This document shows, in pieces, positions 38,089 through 49,522 of a stretch of 64,000 nt of DNA. The notes under the pieces were generated by a model, which had not been told where the DNA came from, searched no databases, and saw only the letters and a program-made list of their open reading frames with translations. The stretch lies in contig NC_133169.1 of the NCBI RefSeq assembly GCF_040802235.1, forward strand, positions 44,213,034 through 44,277,033, read 5' to 3'. The position numbers were made by a program, and so were the translations under genes. Source of the stretch: Manis javanica. Lineage: Eukaryota > Chordata > Mammalia > Pholidota > Manidae. The first letter of the stretch is position 1; each line of letters opens with the position of its first letter.

Positions 38089-39300
38089 TTGTTTGATAAT
38101 TATATCAAGGATTCAGTTGTTTTCTATGTGTAAAGAAAATATGACATTTAATTTTTAATTATTTTGAACTATTTTATAAAATGATCTTTTTCATACTATA
38201 AAAGCATAATAAGGTAATTGGATTATCTGACAAATAAAAGCACCATTAAATATAACATTTATCTAAGATTTGATTTCTTTTTTATAAATTAAATAATACC
38301 TATAGGTAAATAGACATGGACCATAAAAAATAGATCAGATGTAAAGTAGAATCATGCTATATATGACTCTAATTTTCCTAAATATTTAAATTGTGTATTT
38401 AGTTCTCATGATTTAAATAGTTCTAGAAAATCATATTTGAATTACATTTAAAGCTACTAATATTTTGCCTTACTAACACAATTTGGATACAACTTTTCTA
38501 TTTTTAAAAATGTATATGGCTTGAGTCATTATTTTGTATAATTGAAGCCAATATAATGTTGTATATCAACTATATTTCAATGAAAATATATCAACAAAAA
38601 TTAAAAAAAATTAATGAAACATAATATGTTGTTCTCCTATAGTTTTTTTAAATCTAAAACAACATTTAATTTTTATGGAACTAATTCACTGAGTCTATAA
38701 TTACATTTTTTAAATAATTTCTTTTTGGTTCATATTTTACTCTGCTTCCCATTCAGTTTCTATCCTGATACACCATCCGAGGATATCACCTTCTTTTTCC
38801 TTCACTTACAGAACCACTGATAACCATCCTGTTTCCTGTCTGATTCTGCAAGTAGAAGAGCAAGGCCCCGTTTGTGGATTTAATTTGCATTTTTATCATT
38901 CATATGCTCTTTTGTATTATAGTCATCTGAAAATTCTTCTTCACTGAAGTTTTGTACCATTTAAAAAATTAATGTGAGATCTTTATCTGCCTAACATGGA
39001 AGAGATTCTTATGCATTACACACCTCCAACCTTGGATTTGTCATATGAGCCCCATAAATTACTAAATTTAAAAAGTTTCATATAGTTCATCCTTTTTTCT
39101 TCTTCTCAGATACAGGTAGATGACAGAGAGATGATAGATAAGTAGATAAATATAGATATATAGATATATAGATATATATTTTCCTAATTTTATTTGTCAT
39201 GGTATTTACTTCATTGTCTTTGCTCAATGACCTATAATTTATTCTTAATTTCTTACTAAATTTTCAGAATATTTACTCAAGAATCCTTCCTCAGTTCACT
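38089..39300. other. Duplicated OR flank, copy B (continuation)
   Basis: AT-rich and non-coding. It aligns by eye with 11740-12836 and 53280-54260. The shared segment near 38750-38960 has 'gcttcccattcagtttctat' and 'gtggatttaatttgcatttt'. A GATA/ATAG simple repeat occupies about 39115-39178. Confidence 0.55.
38515..38610 (+). repeat. Old L1 3'-end remnant
   Basis: 'gtataattgaagccaatata' followed by 'atcaactatatttcaatgaa' is the terminal piece of an old L1 in plus orientation. It is short and diverged. Confidence 0.6.
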
Positions 39301-40600
39301 GCATTGTTGGGAGGTTCATGGCTTGGAGAGTCAGGGATGTCAGAGCACAAGGGGAGGAAGGAATGACCACTGCCCTGCAGGCCACAGAGAGCAAGGAAGA
39401 ACAGAATCAGGGAAGGTCACTGAACTGCTGGGCATAGGGCACCTCCCCTGCCAACTCCTAAAGCCAGAGTCACTGATGCTCAGGATCTGCACAATGTGGA
39501 CTGAGTCCCTCCAACCCCAGGATTTGGGGGAGACACAGAGCACTGGATGGAGTGAGATGATGTTCTGAGAACTTCCCAAGGCAAAGAAAGGGGATTTTCA
39601 GGCAGCCTGCCAGCGAGTATGAGGCTACAAGCCCTGTGGATGGGAACTTGCAGCCCATATCAGAGCTTCCAGCAGCCCCTCCCTCCCAGGCTGAGGTGGG
39701 ACAGAGGCAGAGGAAGGCTTGTGCTTAAGCCTAGAGAATAGAATGAAATAGCCAAGTAACATGGACACATACAACTGGGAGAGTGCAGGGACAAAATGCA
39801 GTCGGTTGAGCCATGAGAAGCTTACTGAAAGTAAAGAGGTGCACACTCAAGGGGCAGTGTGGGCAACCTCAGAGAGAGGCACACCCAAAAGCTGGGATTC
39901 TGTCTTTTATGGAGTTTCAAGAATGTGAAAAAGGTAAAAGATTGAGGGGGACTAGGCTTGTTAGGCTGTCTCCCTATGTCTGTCTCTGGTGGGAGACAGC
40001 ATGTCATTATCCTCAGCCAGCCCTCTAGGGGATTCTGCAGGACAAACCTCTTGTGCCTCTCCAGGAGAGTGGCCACTCCCAAGCCCTGGGAACTCATCGG
40101 GTAAGACTGCGTGCCCTGCCTTAGGACCAGTCACTGGCTGATTACAAAAGAGTATGCTAGGGATCTAACGCCCCCCAACTCTCTGTTCTTAAAAGGAATC
40201 TTAGCCTCAAGATAAGTCCCTCCTGTTCCACTAAGCTAGTCACATCTCAGCATTTTTCATCATAGGTGGGAAAAGTTCATCATGATGCTTGTCCCAGGTC
40301 TCTGCCCTCTCTCACCTGCATCAGCTGGAGCAGGTCTCAAGGTCAGCCCAGATTCAGAGCCTGTGGATTGAACTCACACTGCAAAGGGTGCTGACTCTGT
40401 GAGTCCTTTCTGGCTCTCTTGCTTTATCTGGGCAACTCCTTGAGTCCCATGTAGTGGGCTTCACTGGCCTTATTCTTTCTCCACCAACCATATCTATTTT
40501 TCTGCCTAAGAATATTACAATGACAATTTTGCTGCTCTATTTTCCAAAAGCTGTGGTACAATCTTATCAAGCAACCACTCATCCCATTGTCATTGTAATG
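39300..40600. other. Block present in copy B only, identity unknown
   Basis: GC content is higher than in the surroundings. Copies A and C have no matching segment between the same flanks, so this looks inserted in copy B or deleted from the others. Several overlapping open frames (39323-39568 plus, 39340-39579 minus, 39813-40028 plus) show no domain. It may be a solo LTR or another repeat, but I do not recognise its ends. Confidence 0.35.
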
Positions 40601-40710
40601 GCCAAAAATTAACCAACACAGTAGTGTATATAATTGCTGAATCACTATGTTGTACATCTAAAGCCAATATAATATTGTGTATTAGCTATATTTCATCATT
40701 ATTGAAAGTT
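40600..40710 (+). repeat. Old L1 3'-end remnant
   Basis: 'gtgtatataattgctgaatc' followed by 'aaagccaatataatattgtg' and 'tagctatatttcatcattat' matches an old L1 terminus in plus orientation. It closes the right edge of the copy-B-only block. Confidence 0.65.
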
Positions 40711-43700
40711 AACTAATACATTCAGGGAGAACAACTCCCTCTCTCGCTCTCTCTCTCCTATTTTCATTAGAATATGACAGAAACTTTCAATGATGTTATA
40801 AGTGATATTTAACAGTTTTTAGTTCTAAATAGTCTGCTAATTCCTTATGTCTGATCCTATTTTAGATTGGCATATATAAAATATGGAATGATGTGAAAAT
40901 CTAGGGTTTAGTGTAAAACATTAATAAGCAATCCACTTCCTGTTTATGTCATCCAATAGGAAGAATTTTTAAATTTTACTATTGTGATATGAGAAATATA
41001 ACAGTGTGCAGCATATTTTCTGTAACCAAACATTCATGAAAACCGTTAAGTGGTTGTGGGTCTGTGTGTGTTAACATACAAGTTCTACACTAAATATAAA
41101 GCACAAGATCCTTCAGCTATTTTCATGAATCAAACACTAAGATAATTTCGGCATCTTAAAATATATCTTCCTCCATAAACTTCAGCGAACCTCATATAAC
41201 TTCCTTCAGGTACAGGGAGATGTTCTGTTTTCTAAATATATGCAAATATGATCTTTCTTTCTTAATTTCTAACTCTTGCAAATTATAAATGTAAATAGCT
41301 TACCTGGGTAGAAAGCAGGTCAGTGGCAGAGTTTTGAGAACACAAATCTGTCCAGGTTGACTGCAGACCTCCCTCTTTGGAGGCTGACTCTCTCCCTATT
41401 TAAGTACATGAAATTGTCTAGGCATTAGGAGATGCGCAGAAAATGGATGAAGCTCCTCTCCATTGAGTGGTGTATGGAGCACAGAGGAAATGCTCCTCAG
41501 GAGGTCCCTGGGGCCTTCTATCCTTGCAAGTGATTAGCTGCCAGGTCAGAAATGTGGCAAGTGACTGTAGAATGAAAAAATATTCCCCTTGCTTTTAGTA
41601 AATGGACTAAGACACCACTTTAACTGTTTTCTGTTAACTGTTTTTCAATTGATCCCTTATTAACATAAGCATTGATTTATGGATTATATGTGCTAAAAAT
41701 GTAATAGGAATTGGCTTACATACTAACTCCATCAGTGTTCATTGAGTGCCAGTCATGTACCCATTCCTGTATATCATCAATGTAATGACAGTATAGGGAT
41801 TAAAGAAACTCATAAATAATTAAGAATTTTATCAGTTTGAAATTGATTGCATATGCTATTACATAACTAAAAATAGAAGAGATTGGGGAATTCAAAGCCA
41901 TATTTACACAAAAGACAATAATGATGTTTTTGTATTTAAGAATAAAATATTCTATTAAAGGATGAAATATTAGATGATAAAATATGTTTTAACAGGAATG
42001 TGATAATGAATAACAAAATTATATACTAGACTATAGAACATCTTGTTAATTGTTTTTCTATAAAACTATGCAGCGTTTTTAAAATATCTAAAAGGCTTTA
42101 AATGCATTTCAAAATCAAGTTCTGTAAAAACAATTTGATAAACAGGAATAAAAACATATTTATTTAAAGAGTAATATATTTCACTTTGGATAATATTACT
42201 TATGAAAAGTAAAAAAGGAAGTAAAATAAAAATAGAAAAATTGGTATAACTCCAAAGGTTATGAAGGTTTTCCTCTTGAAATGAAATTAATAAAATATAT
42301 TTCAGTATGTAATATAATTCAAATGCTATATTTGAAATGTCAAGGAATTATAAAAATGCAGAATAATATTGAACTGATAAACTGTGGTAAAAGTAGAGAA
42401 GAAATATAAAATAAAAAAGAAAATTATGGTATGAAGAAAAAGAGTAGACATAACTATAAATGTTTATGACTTGAAAACTGGTTTATAATCCTGAAGAAAA
42501 TCATTTCCAAAATACATTTGGAAAATACATTTGGAAACCAAATAAAAGTGTCAAAAATAAAATGTATTTATTACAATTGAAAATATGACTAATGAATATG
42601 ATAAGAATATATACCCAGGTCTAGTTTTCAGAAAGTGACATAGCATTTTATACAGGTAAATACATAATGCAAAAATGTAGTATGATAGGTATCAAGGGAA
42701 AATTCCTGGGATCTCAGGGTAAAAATCTCTAGTCACCATACAGAAGGAAATATGTAACAAATCTCTGAAATTTCTGTAGTGACAAAAATTATATGAAAAA
42801 TAGAGCAATATTTACCAAAGTTTTAGTGAAATGTCTTAATCATCAGAGCACTTCTTCAAGTTTTATAGAAGAAGAAAAGTAACTTCAGTAAGTGACGCTT
42901 AAGGAAATAGAGCATCCAGATGGATAATGAAATTAGGAAACTCTTAACTAGAATTATAATGACACTTAGAATATTTAATAATAGCACATGAGGAAATGCA
43001 TCGATGCATGACTAAATAAATGAAGTCACAGGAAAAAATAGAACATATGTTACAAATGATGAGCATGTGGAAATAATAATATAACCAGCAAGGTCCAGAG
43101 GTTGGTGAAATGGATGTGCGAGTGTGAATGAGGAGTACTCTGCCCCCCAATATGTACAAGTCTTTCTTGTCCTTTATGAACAACGCATTCACAGTTTAAA
43201 GCTGGAGAACCAGCTAACAGAGGTATAATTAAGGTTATTCTGCATAAGTTCATTTTAAAGGTTTTAAAATAAATAACAACTAAGTTGGGTGTATTTTTGA
43301 ATGATGAAAGAATTTTTAAATGTATTCATTTCCTTCTTTTTTAAGTGATGATAATTAAATGATGTAGACAAAATGAAGAAGGAAATGTCTATGTAAATTC
43401 TTTTTTGTAAAACAGTATAACATTATTTTAGTATTATATATAAAAGAAAACTATAAAACTGAGGATTCTTGAACATGTAACACTCCAACACATAATTAAC
43501 AGGAGAAGATAAGGAAAAGCAAAGGTAGTTTAAAAAAGGAAATAGCAAAAATAAGAGGCAAGAAAAGAAATGAAACATATTTATGACATGCATAAGTGGA
43601 AATAGAGTAGATACACCTATTAGAAAAAAGAATATTATATTCGATTAAAGGAAAAACCTGAATTTGTGTTGCAATAAATATTCATCTCTAAAGAATACGG

Positions 43701-43855
43701 TGATTGGCTGGTTTACCATTATATAGCTTCCGACACCTTCAAATATACTTTTTTCTCCACGAGAACATGGAAAAAATATCTAAGTATACAGTCTCCTCTG
43801 GATCTGAAAATTTACCTTTGACTTAAGATAAACTATCAAGATGCACATGAGAAGA
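40711..43855. other. AT-rich intergenic DNA; first part matches copy A
   Basis: About 40720-42150 matches 20990-22440. The rest, to the provirus, is very AT-rich, with no gene, RNA or recognisable repeat. Minus-strand frames at 42944-43253 overlap each other and are not supported. Confidence 0.5.
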
Positions 43856-43861
43856 TTCAGA
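43856..43861. repeat. Provirus target-site duplication, left
   Basis: TTCAGA immediately precedes the 5' LTR and recurs at 51886-51891 immediately after the 3' LTR. Six bases is typical of betaretroviral integration. Confidence 0.93.
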
Positions 43862-44195
43862 TGTTGGCAGCCGCGCTCAGAAAATAGCACCCAATGCAGG
43901 GCAGCCGGAAGGCCCCGAACTTCCTAATGACAAATCATCCCACACCACTAAACTACATGCTAATTGCGCCTTGGCATAAGGACCAATGAGACCCACCAAA
44001 TGGTTATGCTAATAAGGCATATGGAGCCGCACCAACCAGGTCAGAGCATGAGAACTATATAAGCAAGCCTCTCCTTCCCCTCTGGGTCCTGCCCAACTCA
44101 TTTGTTTCACAAAGAGCTGAAGAATAAAGCTTTCTGCAGAAGAATCCTGCTGTTGTTGCATGCTGTTCTTGCTGGCGAGGACAGGGCACGCGACA
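43862..44195 (+). repeat. 5' LTR (334 bp)
   Basis: It begins TGTTGG and ends CGACA (TG...CA ends). A TATA box, TATATAA, lies at 44056-44062, and the poly(A) signal AATAAA at 44123-44128. The cap site is expected near 44085-44095 and cleavage near 44145-44150, giving a short R and U5. It drives transcription of the provirus. The length resembles the short LTRs of simple betaretroviruses rather than the roughly 1-kb LTRs of HML groups. Confidence 0.96.
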
Positions 44196-44197
44196 AG

Positions 44198-44215
44198 TGG
44201 TGCCGAAACCCGGGA
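44198..44215 (+). promoter_or_regulatory. Primer-binding site, tRNA-Phe type
   Basis: TGGTGCCGAAACCCGGGA, two bases after the LTR, is complementary over all 18 bases to the 3' end of mammalian tRNA-Phe including CCA. This primes minus-strand synthesis. Most class II elements use tRNA-Lys. Confidence 0.9.
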
Positions 44216-44365
44216 ACCAGAACATCACCGGCACAGGGAGGACCCTTCAGACATCTGGAGAGGATTCAGAACTGCAGGTCAGAAGAAAGCCCGGAGGGGT
44301 AAGTTCCGAGAGGCCCCTGCTTTTTAGGATGATGGTTGATGGTTCTCTGTAAATAAGGAGGCACC
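44216..44365 (+). other. Proviral leader with probable splice donor
   Basis: Untranslated leader between the primer site and gag. 'ggagaggattcagaactgca' and 'ccggaggggtaagttccgag' occur here; the GGGGTAAGT at about 44296-44304 is a good 5' splice-site match for making env mRNA. The packaging signal is expected here by family knowledge. Confidence 0.65.
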
Positions 44366-46122
44366 ATGGGGAATGCACCTTCATTAGTCACGGCGCTGCA
44401 GACAGCTCTCAAAGAGCGAAACTTGAAGGTCTCCAGCAAAGTCTTAGGATCTTTTGTGAAGGAGATAGACCGTGTGGCCCCCTGGTTCATTTGTTCAGGG
44501 TCCCTCTCAATCCCGAGCTGGGACAAACTGGGGAAAGATCTTGATAGAGAGGAGGAGGAGGGTAGCCTGAGGGGAGGCACCAGGCCCCTCTGAAAACTGA
44601 TTAGAGCTTGTCTGCAAGATGAGAGATGTGAAAAGGTAATAAAAGAAGGTCAGAGAGCATTGACAGATATCCAAGAGAGCATGTCAGAAACGGAACGGGA
44701 AACAGAGAGCGCGCGCGGCTGAAAAAAGGCCACAAAAAGGAAGGTAAAGAAACCTCAGAGTGAGGGAGAAAGCCCGCCTAGGGCAAAAGCGAAAGAGCCC
44801 CGAGAAGCGAGTGATGATCGCCTCGGAGAAAATAGTAAATACCCCTGGAAAGAGTTGAGGGACCTCCAACTCTCCAATAGGGAATCTGAGGAGGAATTAA
44901 CGTCCGCAGAGGAAGGGGAAGAAAATAAAACCGCAGAGTGTAGAAGTAAGGGAACCAGCAAAGTTGAAAAGCGGACCAAGGAAAAAATGAAAGCAGGGTG
45001 TCCCCCGACGCCCGTTGCCCCGCCACCTTACGTGAGTGGCGCACTCTCCTTTTGCCACCCAGATACTCTTCAGGCAATTAGACAAATGTTTCCTGTATTT
45101 GAGGATAATGGCGTACGCTCTCACCAGCCCCTGAGCCATAAACAAGTTAAGGAGTTAGCAGAATCCATTCGGGCTTATGGAGTCAGTGCTAACTATACCA
45201 TAGCACAAGTTGAGAGATTAACAGAGACAGCCATGACACCCGCAGACTGGCAATATGTAACTAAGGCATGCCTTTCTAGTATGGGGCAATACATAGAATG
45301 GAAGGCATTGTGGCATGATATCAGCATGACCCAGGCACGCACAAACGCGGCTGAAGGACAGCCTGCGTGGTCATATGATATGCTGACGGGCCAAGGACAG
45401 TGGGTAGCCAACCAGACCGCCTTCCCCTTACAGGTATACGCACAAATAAACACATGCGCCGCCAAGGCATGGAAAGCCCTCACCAACAAAGGAGAAGTAT
45501 CAGGCAATTTGACAAAAATTATTCAGGGGCTGAGCGAGCCATTTTCTGACTTTGTCGCTCGTATGATGGAGGCCGCAGGCAGAATATTTGGAGATCAGGA
45601 ACAAGCAATGCCCCTAGTGGAGCAATTAGTATTTGAACAATGTACCAAGGAATGCAGACAGGCGATAACACCCTGGAAACAAAAAGGGATACATGCCTGG
45701 TTGAAAGCCTGTAGAGAAATAGGAGGGCCACTCACCAATGCGGCCTAGCCGCGGCCATATTACAGAGCCACAAACAAGCCAGGATCACTAACAGAAGTAT
45801 CAAATGCTTTCAATGCGGGAAATTAGGACATATAAAGAGAGAGTGTAGGAGCCCAGCTTCAGAACAAACAACCCAAAAGACCCCTGGGTTGTGCCCTAAG
45901 TGTAAGAAAGGCAGGCATTGGGCTAATGAGTGCCGGTCTATTAAAGATATAGAAGGGAAACCCTTAGAGTTGCCAAAAAATGCCCAGAGGGGCCCCCGTC
46001 ACCAGGGCCCGCAAATATATGGGGCAACCAGCACGCAAGTGTCATTCGGGAACAACCAGGCTCCCCAAGGAGAGCCACTTCAGGTTCCGCGGGATTGGAC
46101 ATCCGTGCCACCACCAGAATAG
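44366..46122 (+). pseudogene. gag: gag, broken by two TGA codons and one frameshift
   Basis: Gag assembles the particle. It starts MGNAPSLVTALQTALKERN with a myristoylation-type Gly2 and a matrix-like domain. The late-domain motif PPPY is at 45020-45031. The capsid region has a major-homology-type sequence IIQGLSEPFSDFVARMMEA (about 45520-45576). Two Cys-His boxes form the nucleocapsid: CFQCGKLGHIKREC from 45805 and CPKCKKGRHWANEC from 45892. Breaks seen are TGA at 44591-44593, TGA at 44720-44722 (same frame), and a change of frame at about 45740-45748, where one frame stops at TAG (45746-45748) and the nucleocapsid continues in another. The final stop is 46120-46122. Confidence 0.92.
45975..45981 (+). 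promoter_or_regulatory. Probable gag-pro -1 frameshift site
   Basis: A AAA AAT in the gag frame fits X XXY YYZ. A GC-rich tract starts about 6 bases downstream ('aggggcccccgtcaccaggg' and 'gcccgc'), able to pair as a hairpin or pseudoknot. A -1 slip here enters the open pro frame exactly. Confidence 0.75.
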
Positions 46123-46895
46123 TGTTGACTCCACAGATGGGAGTTCAGCCTATCCCTTCAGACTTTAAAGGCCCCCTACCACCAAATACCATTGGGTTAC
46201 TCCTAGGGCGCTCTTCTGCTGCATTGAAAGGCCTGGTAGTTCATCCCGGAGTTATAGATCAAGATTATGAAGGACAGGTAAAAATCATGTGTTCGGCTCC
46301 CAGAGGAATCTATCCTATATCCCCGGGAGACCGCATAGCCCAGCTCTTAGTTTTACCTAGTCTCCACGCCAATTATCCTGCTACCAACACGGAGAGGGGA
46401 GAAAGGGGCTTCGGCTCCTCTGACTGGGATTCAGCCTTCATAGTATTAGATTTAGCAGACAGACCAAAATTAACTCTTCAAATAGAGGGAAAGAGCTTTG
46501 AGGGAATCCTAGACACTGGAGCAGATAAAAGTATTATCTCTGCAACCTGGTGGCCCTCCAAGTGGCCTGTGACCCAATCCTCACATTCATTACAAGGTTT
46601 AGGATATGAGTCAAGCCCTTCAATTAGTGCCAAACCATTGAAATGGCGAGCCCCTGAAGGACAAGAGGGTACAGTCACCCCTTATGTACTCCCTCTACCG
46701 GTCAATTTATGGGGGAGGGATGTCATGAGAGACTTAGGCCTCAAACTCATTAATGAATACTCCACCCCCGCCCAAGGCATGATGATGGACATAGGATACA
46801 TCCCTGGCAAGGGGCTGGGGAAACACCAACAGGGACACATAGAGCCCATCCTGCCCAAAGTAAAGAATGACCGTCACGGCCTGGGTTTTTCATAG
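45981..46895 (+). CDS. pro: pro: dUTPase, aspartic protease and G-patch
   Basis: The frame is open from the slippery site to the TAG at 46893-46895. A dUTPase domain comes first: [15 protein letters not shown] from 46083, then [10 protein letters not shown], and [11 protein letters not shown]. It removes dUTP so that uracil is not built into viral DNA. The protease follows, with the catalytic [11 protein letters not shown] (DTG at 46512-46520) and a [10 protein letters not shown]-type second motif; it matures Gag and Pol. A glycine-rich G-patch, [20 protein letters not shown], ends the frame. It is translated by -1 frameshifting and has no own start. There are no stops or shifts inside it. 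Confidence 0.93.
   Translation, partial: CPEGPPSPGPANIWGNQHASVIREQPGSPRRATSGSAGLDIRATTRIVLTPQMGVQPIPSDFKGPLPPNTIGLLLGRSSAALKGLVVHPGVIDQDYEGQVKIMCSAPRGIYPISPGDRIAQLLVLPSLHANYPATNTERGERGFGSSDWDSAFIVLDLADRPKLTLQIEGKSFEGILDTGADKSIISATWWPSKWPVTQSSHSLQGLGYESSPSISAKPLKWRAPEGQEGTVTPYVLPLPVNLWGRDVMRDLGLKLINEYSTPAQGMMMDIGYIPGKGLGKHQQGHIEPILPKVKNDRHGLGFS
46883..46889 (+). promoter_or_regulatory. Probable pro-pol -1 frameshift site
   Basis: G GGT TTT in the pro frame lies four bases before the pro stop. Slipping -1 enters the pol frame, which is open across this point and continues [12 protein letters not shown]. The heptamer fits X XXY YYZ; use is inferred from frame geometry. Confidence 0.65.
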
Positions 46896-49522
46896 GGGCC
46901 ATTGAAGATGCCATGCCCATACCTTGGCTCACAGAGGAGGCCGTATGGGTTCCTCAGTGGCCCCTATCCTCTGAAAAATTAGAAGCAGCTCATTGCTTAG
47001 TGCAAGAGCAGCTCCAAGTGGGACACCTAGAACCATCTGTGTCCCCATGGAACACACCCATATTTGTAATCAGGAAAAAGTCAGGATCATGGAGGTTGCT
47101 TCATGATCTGAGAGCATTAAATGCTCAAATGAGAATGTTTGGACCCATACAACGGGGACTGCCACTCCTCTCTGTCTTACCTAAAGAATGGAAAGTGCTC
47201 ATAATAGATATTAAAGATTGTTTCTTTTCTATATCTCTAAGCTCCAAGGACAGGGAAAGATTTGCTTTTACTTTGCCAGCTATTAACCATGAACAACCCG
47301 ATGCCAGATTTCAGTGGAAGGTCCTCCCTCAAGGAATGGCAAATAGCCCCACCATATGTCAACTGTATGTTCAGCGAGCGCTAGACCCAATTCGTAAGAC
47401 CTATCCCACGCTAAAGATCATCCATTACATGGATGACATCCTTCTTTGCTCCCCACAACCAGCGGAAATAGAAGAAGCATATATAGATCTCACTAGATCC
47501 CTAGAAAATTGGAGACTGAATATAGCAAGCGAGAAGGTCCAAAAATCTAGTGTTAGCAAATTCCTAGGAGCAACCATTTACACAGATGTAATTTGCCCCC
47601 AAAAGCTTGAGATAAGACATAATCAATTGCGAAATTTGAATGACTTCCAAAAACTCCTAGGGGATATTAATTGGTTGCGCCCATACTTAAAGATACTCAC
47701 CACTGAATTGACTCCACTATTTAAAACCCTAGAAGGAGACCCACAACTAACGTCACCGCGCTCCCTCACACCTGAGGCATTACAAGCCATTCGCAAAGTA
47801 GAACAGGCTTTGATGACAGCACAATTAAATAGAGTGCAATCGAATGAACCCTTTGAGTTGTGTGTCCTTCCCACCCCGGAGCTGCCAACAGCAGTCTTAT
47901 GGCAGCACGGCCCACTGATCTGGATCCATCCCCAAGCCTCTCAGGCTAGAACAATAGAGTACTATCCGGCAGCCGTGGCCAAACTTGCTTTGAGAGGAGT
48001 AAAAACCTCCATGACACATTTCGGAGAGGCTCCAGCTAAAATTATAACCCCTTACAGCGTAGAACAGATACAAGTATTATGTGCTATGAACGATGATTGG
48101 GCCATACTTGCTTACAGTTTCTCAGGAACCTTTGATAATCATTTCCCTAAACATCCCCTCATCAACTTCGCCAAAAATCATCTCCTAGTATTCCCTCGGG
48201 TCACTAGCCTAACCCCGCTGCCTCATGGAAAAACAGTTTACACGGACGGGTCTAAGACAGGCACAGGTGCCTATGTCCATGATGGCAAAGTTGTGACAAA
48301 AGGCTACACGCCTGACACTCCACAAATAGTGGAATGTCGCATAGTCTTAGAGGTCCTACAAATCTTTCCTGAACCTTTAAATATTGTGTCTGACTCCTGT
48401 TATGTAGTTAATGCAGTCAAATCTCTAGAAGTGGCCGGGCTAATTAAAGCGTCCAGCCCAGTAGCCACTTTGTTCAAACAGATACAATCAGCACTACTTC
48501 ATAGGCAATCTCCTTTGTATATAACTCATATCAGAGCACATTCAGGCCTTCCCGGGCCTATGACCCAAGGCAACCACCTGGCAGACCTCGCAACCAGAAA
48601 TATAGCTTTTCCCCTGCTAGACCCTATCACCACAGCTTCAAAATTCCATACACAATTTCATGTCACTGCCGAAACACTGCGCAAGCGGTTTAGCATAACC
48701 AGGGCCGAAGCTAGGAACATTGTCCTTAGCTGCCAACATTGCTGCAGCTTCCTTCCCACACCTCATGTTGGGATCAACCCCAGAGGTATTAGGCCTTTAC
48801 AAGTTTGGCAAATGGATGTGACGCATATTTCGTCTTTTGGGAAACTGAAATATGTACATGTATCCGTGGATACTTGTTCAGGAGTCATCTTTGCCTCCCC
48901 ATTGTCAGGAGAGAAAGCTTCCCATGTCATCCAGCACTGCCTTGAGGCTTGGAGCGCATGGGGATTACCACAGATTCTGAAAACAGACAATGGCCCAGCC
49001 TATACCTCTACAAAATTTGCTCAATTTTGTCATCACATGGGGATAAAACATATCACTGGCCTTCCCTACAACCCACAGGGTCAAGGGATTGTGGAACGCG
49101 CGAACCGCACGCTCAAATCCTATTTACTTAAACAAAAAGGGGGAATTGAAGATATACCCCCCACACCAAAAACTGCCATAGCCCTAGCACTTTTCACTAT
49201 AAATTTTTTGAATCTGGATGCTCAAGGCCATACAGCAGCGGATCGCCATAATCAGTGGCCAAAAGACCCACAAGAACTAGTAAAATGGAAGGACGTGTTA
49301 TCTAACCAATGGAAGGGCCCGGATCCAATCATAATCAGATCCAGGGGAGCTGTGTGTGTTTTCCCCCAGGGTGAAGAAAATCCCTTCTGGATCCCGGAGC
49401 GCCTAACGAGGAAAGTCCTAAACAAAGGAGATGACTTCGCTATACCTCCTGACCCTGCTCCTGACACTGGAGACCCCGACTCAGGGAGTATTGAGATGGG
49501 GAATCCTGTCTGCCTTTCCTAA
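46889..49522 (+). CDS. pol: pol: reverse transcriptase, RNase H, integrase (uninterrupted)
   Basis: About 877 codons are open. The reverse transcriptase shows [36 protein letters not shown] and the active site YMDD (47426-47437). RNase H (about 48230-48600) has [14 protein letters not shown], a [11 protein letters not shown] helix, VSDSCYVV and [12 protein letters not shown]. The integrase has HTQFH and the CQHCC zinc region, then catalytic D (48815), D (48986) and E (49094) with 35 residues between the last two. Its C-terminal domain has [18 protein letters not shown] and [10 protein letters not shown]. It copies RNA to DNA and inserts it. The frame overlaps env by 92 bases. There are no stops, so it is potentially active if expressed. 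Confidence 0.95.
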   Translation, partial: FIGAIEDAMPIPWLTEEAVWVPQWPLSSEKLEAAHCLVQEQLQVGHLEPSVSPWNTPIFVIRKKSGSWRLLHDLRALNAQMRMFGPIQRGLPLLSVLPKEWKVLIIDIKDCFFSISLSSKDRERFAFTLPAINHEQPDARFQWKVLPQGMANSPTICQLYVQRALDPIRKTYPTLKIIHYMDDILLCSPQPAEIEEAYIDLTRSLENWRLNIASEKVQKSSVSKFLGATIYTDVICPQKLEIRHNQLRNLNDFQKLLGDINWLRPYLKILTTELTPLFKTLEGDPQLTSPRSLTPEALQAIRKVEQALMTAQLNRVQSNEPFELCVLPTPELPTAVLWQHGPLIWIHPQASQARTIEYYPAAVAKLALRGVKTSMTHFGEAPAKIITPYSVEQIQVLCAMNDDWAILAYSFSGTFDNHFPKHPLINFAKNHLLVFPRVTSLTPLPHGKTVYTDGSKTGTGAYVHDGKVVTKGYTPDTPQIVECRIVLEVLQIFPEPLNIVSDSCYVVNAVKSLEVAGLIKASSPVATLFKQIQSALLHRQSPLYITHIRAHSGLPGPMTQGNHLADLATRNIAFPLLDPITTASKFHTQFHVTAETLRKRFSITRAEARNIVLSCQHCCSFLPTPHVGINPRGIRPLQVWQMDVTHISSFGKLKYVHVSVDTCSGVIFASPLSGEKASHVIQHCLEAWSAWGLPQILKTDNGPAYTSTKFAQFCHHMGIKHITGLPYNPQGQGIVERANRTLKSYLLKQKGGIEDIPPTPKTAIALALFTINFLNLDAQGHTAADRHNQWPKDPQELVKWKDVLSNQWKGPDPIIIRSRGAVCVFPQGEENPFWIPERLTRKVLNKGDDFAIPPDPAPDTGDPDSGSIEMGNPVCLS

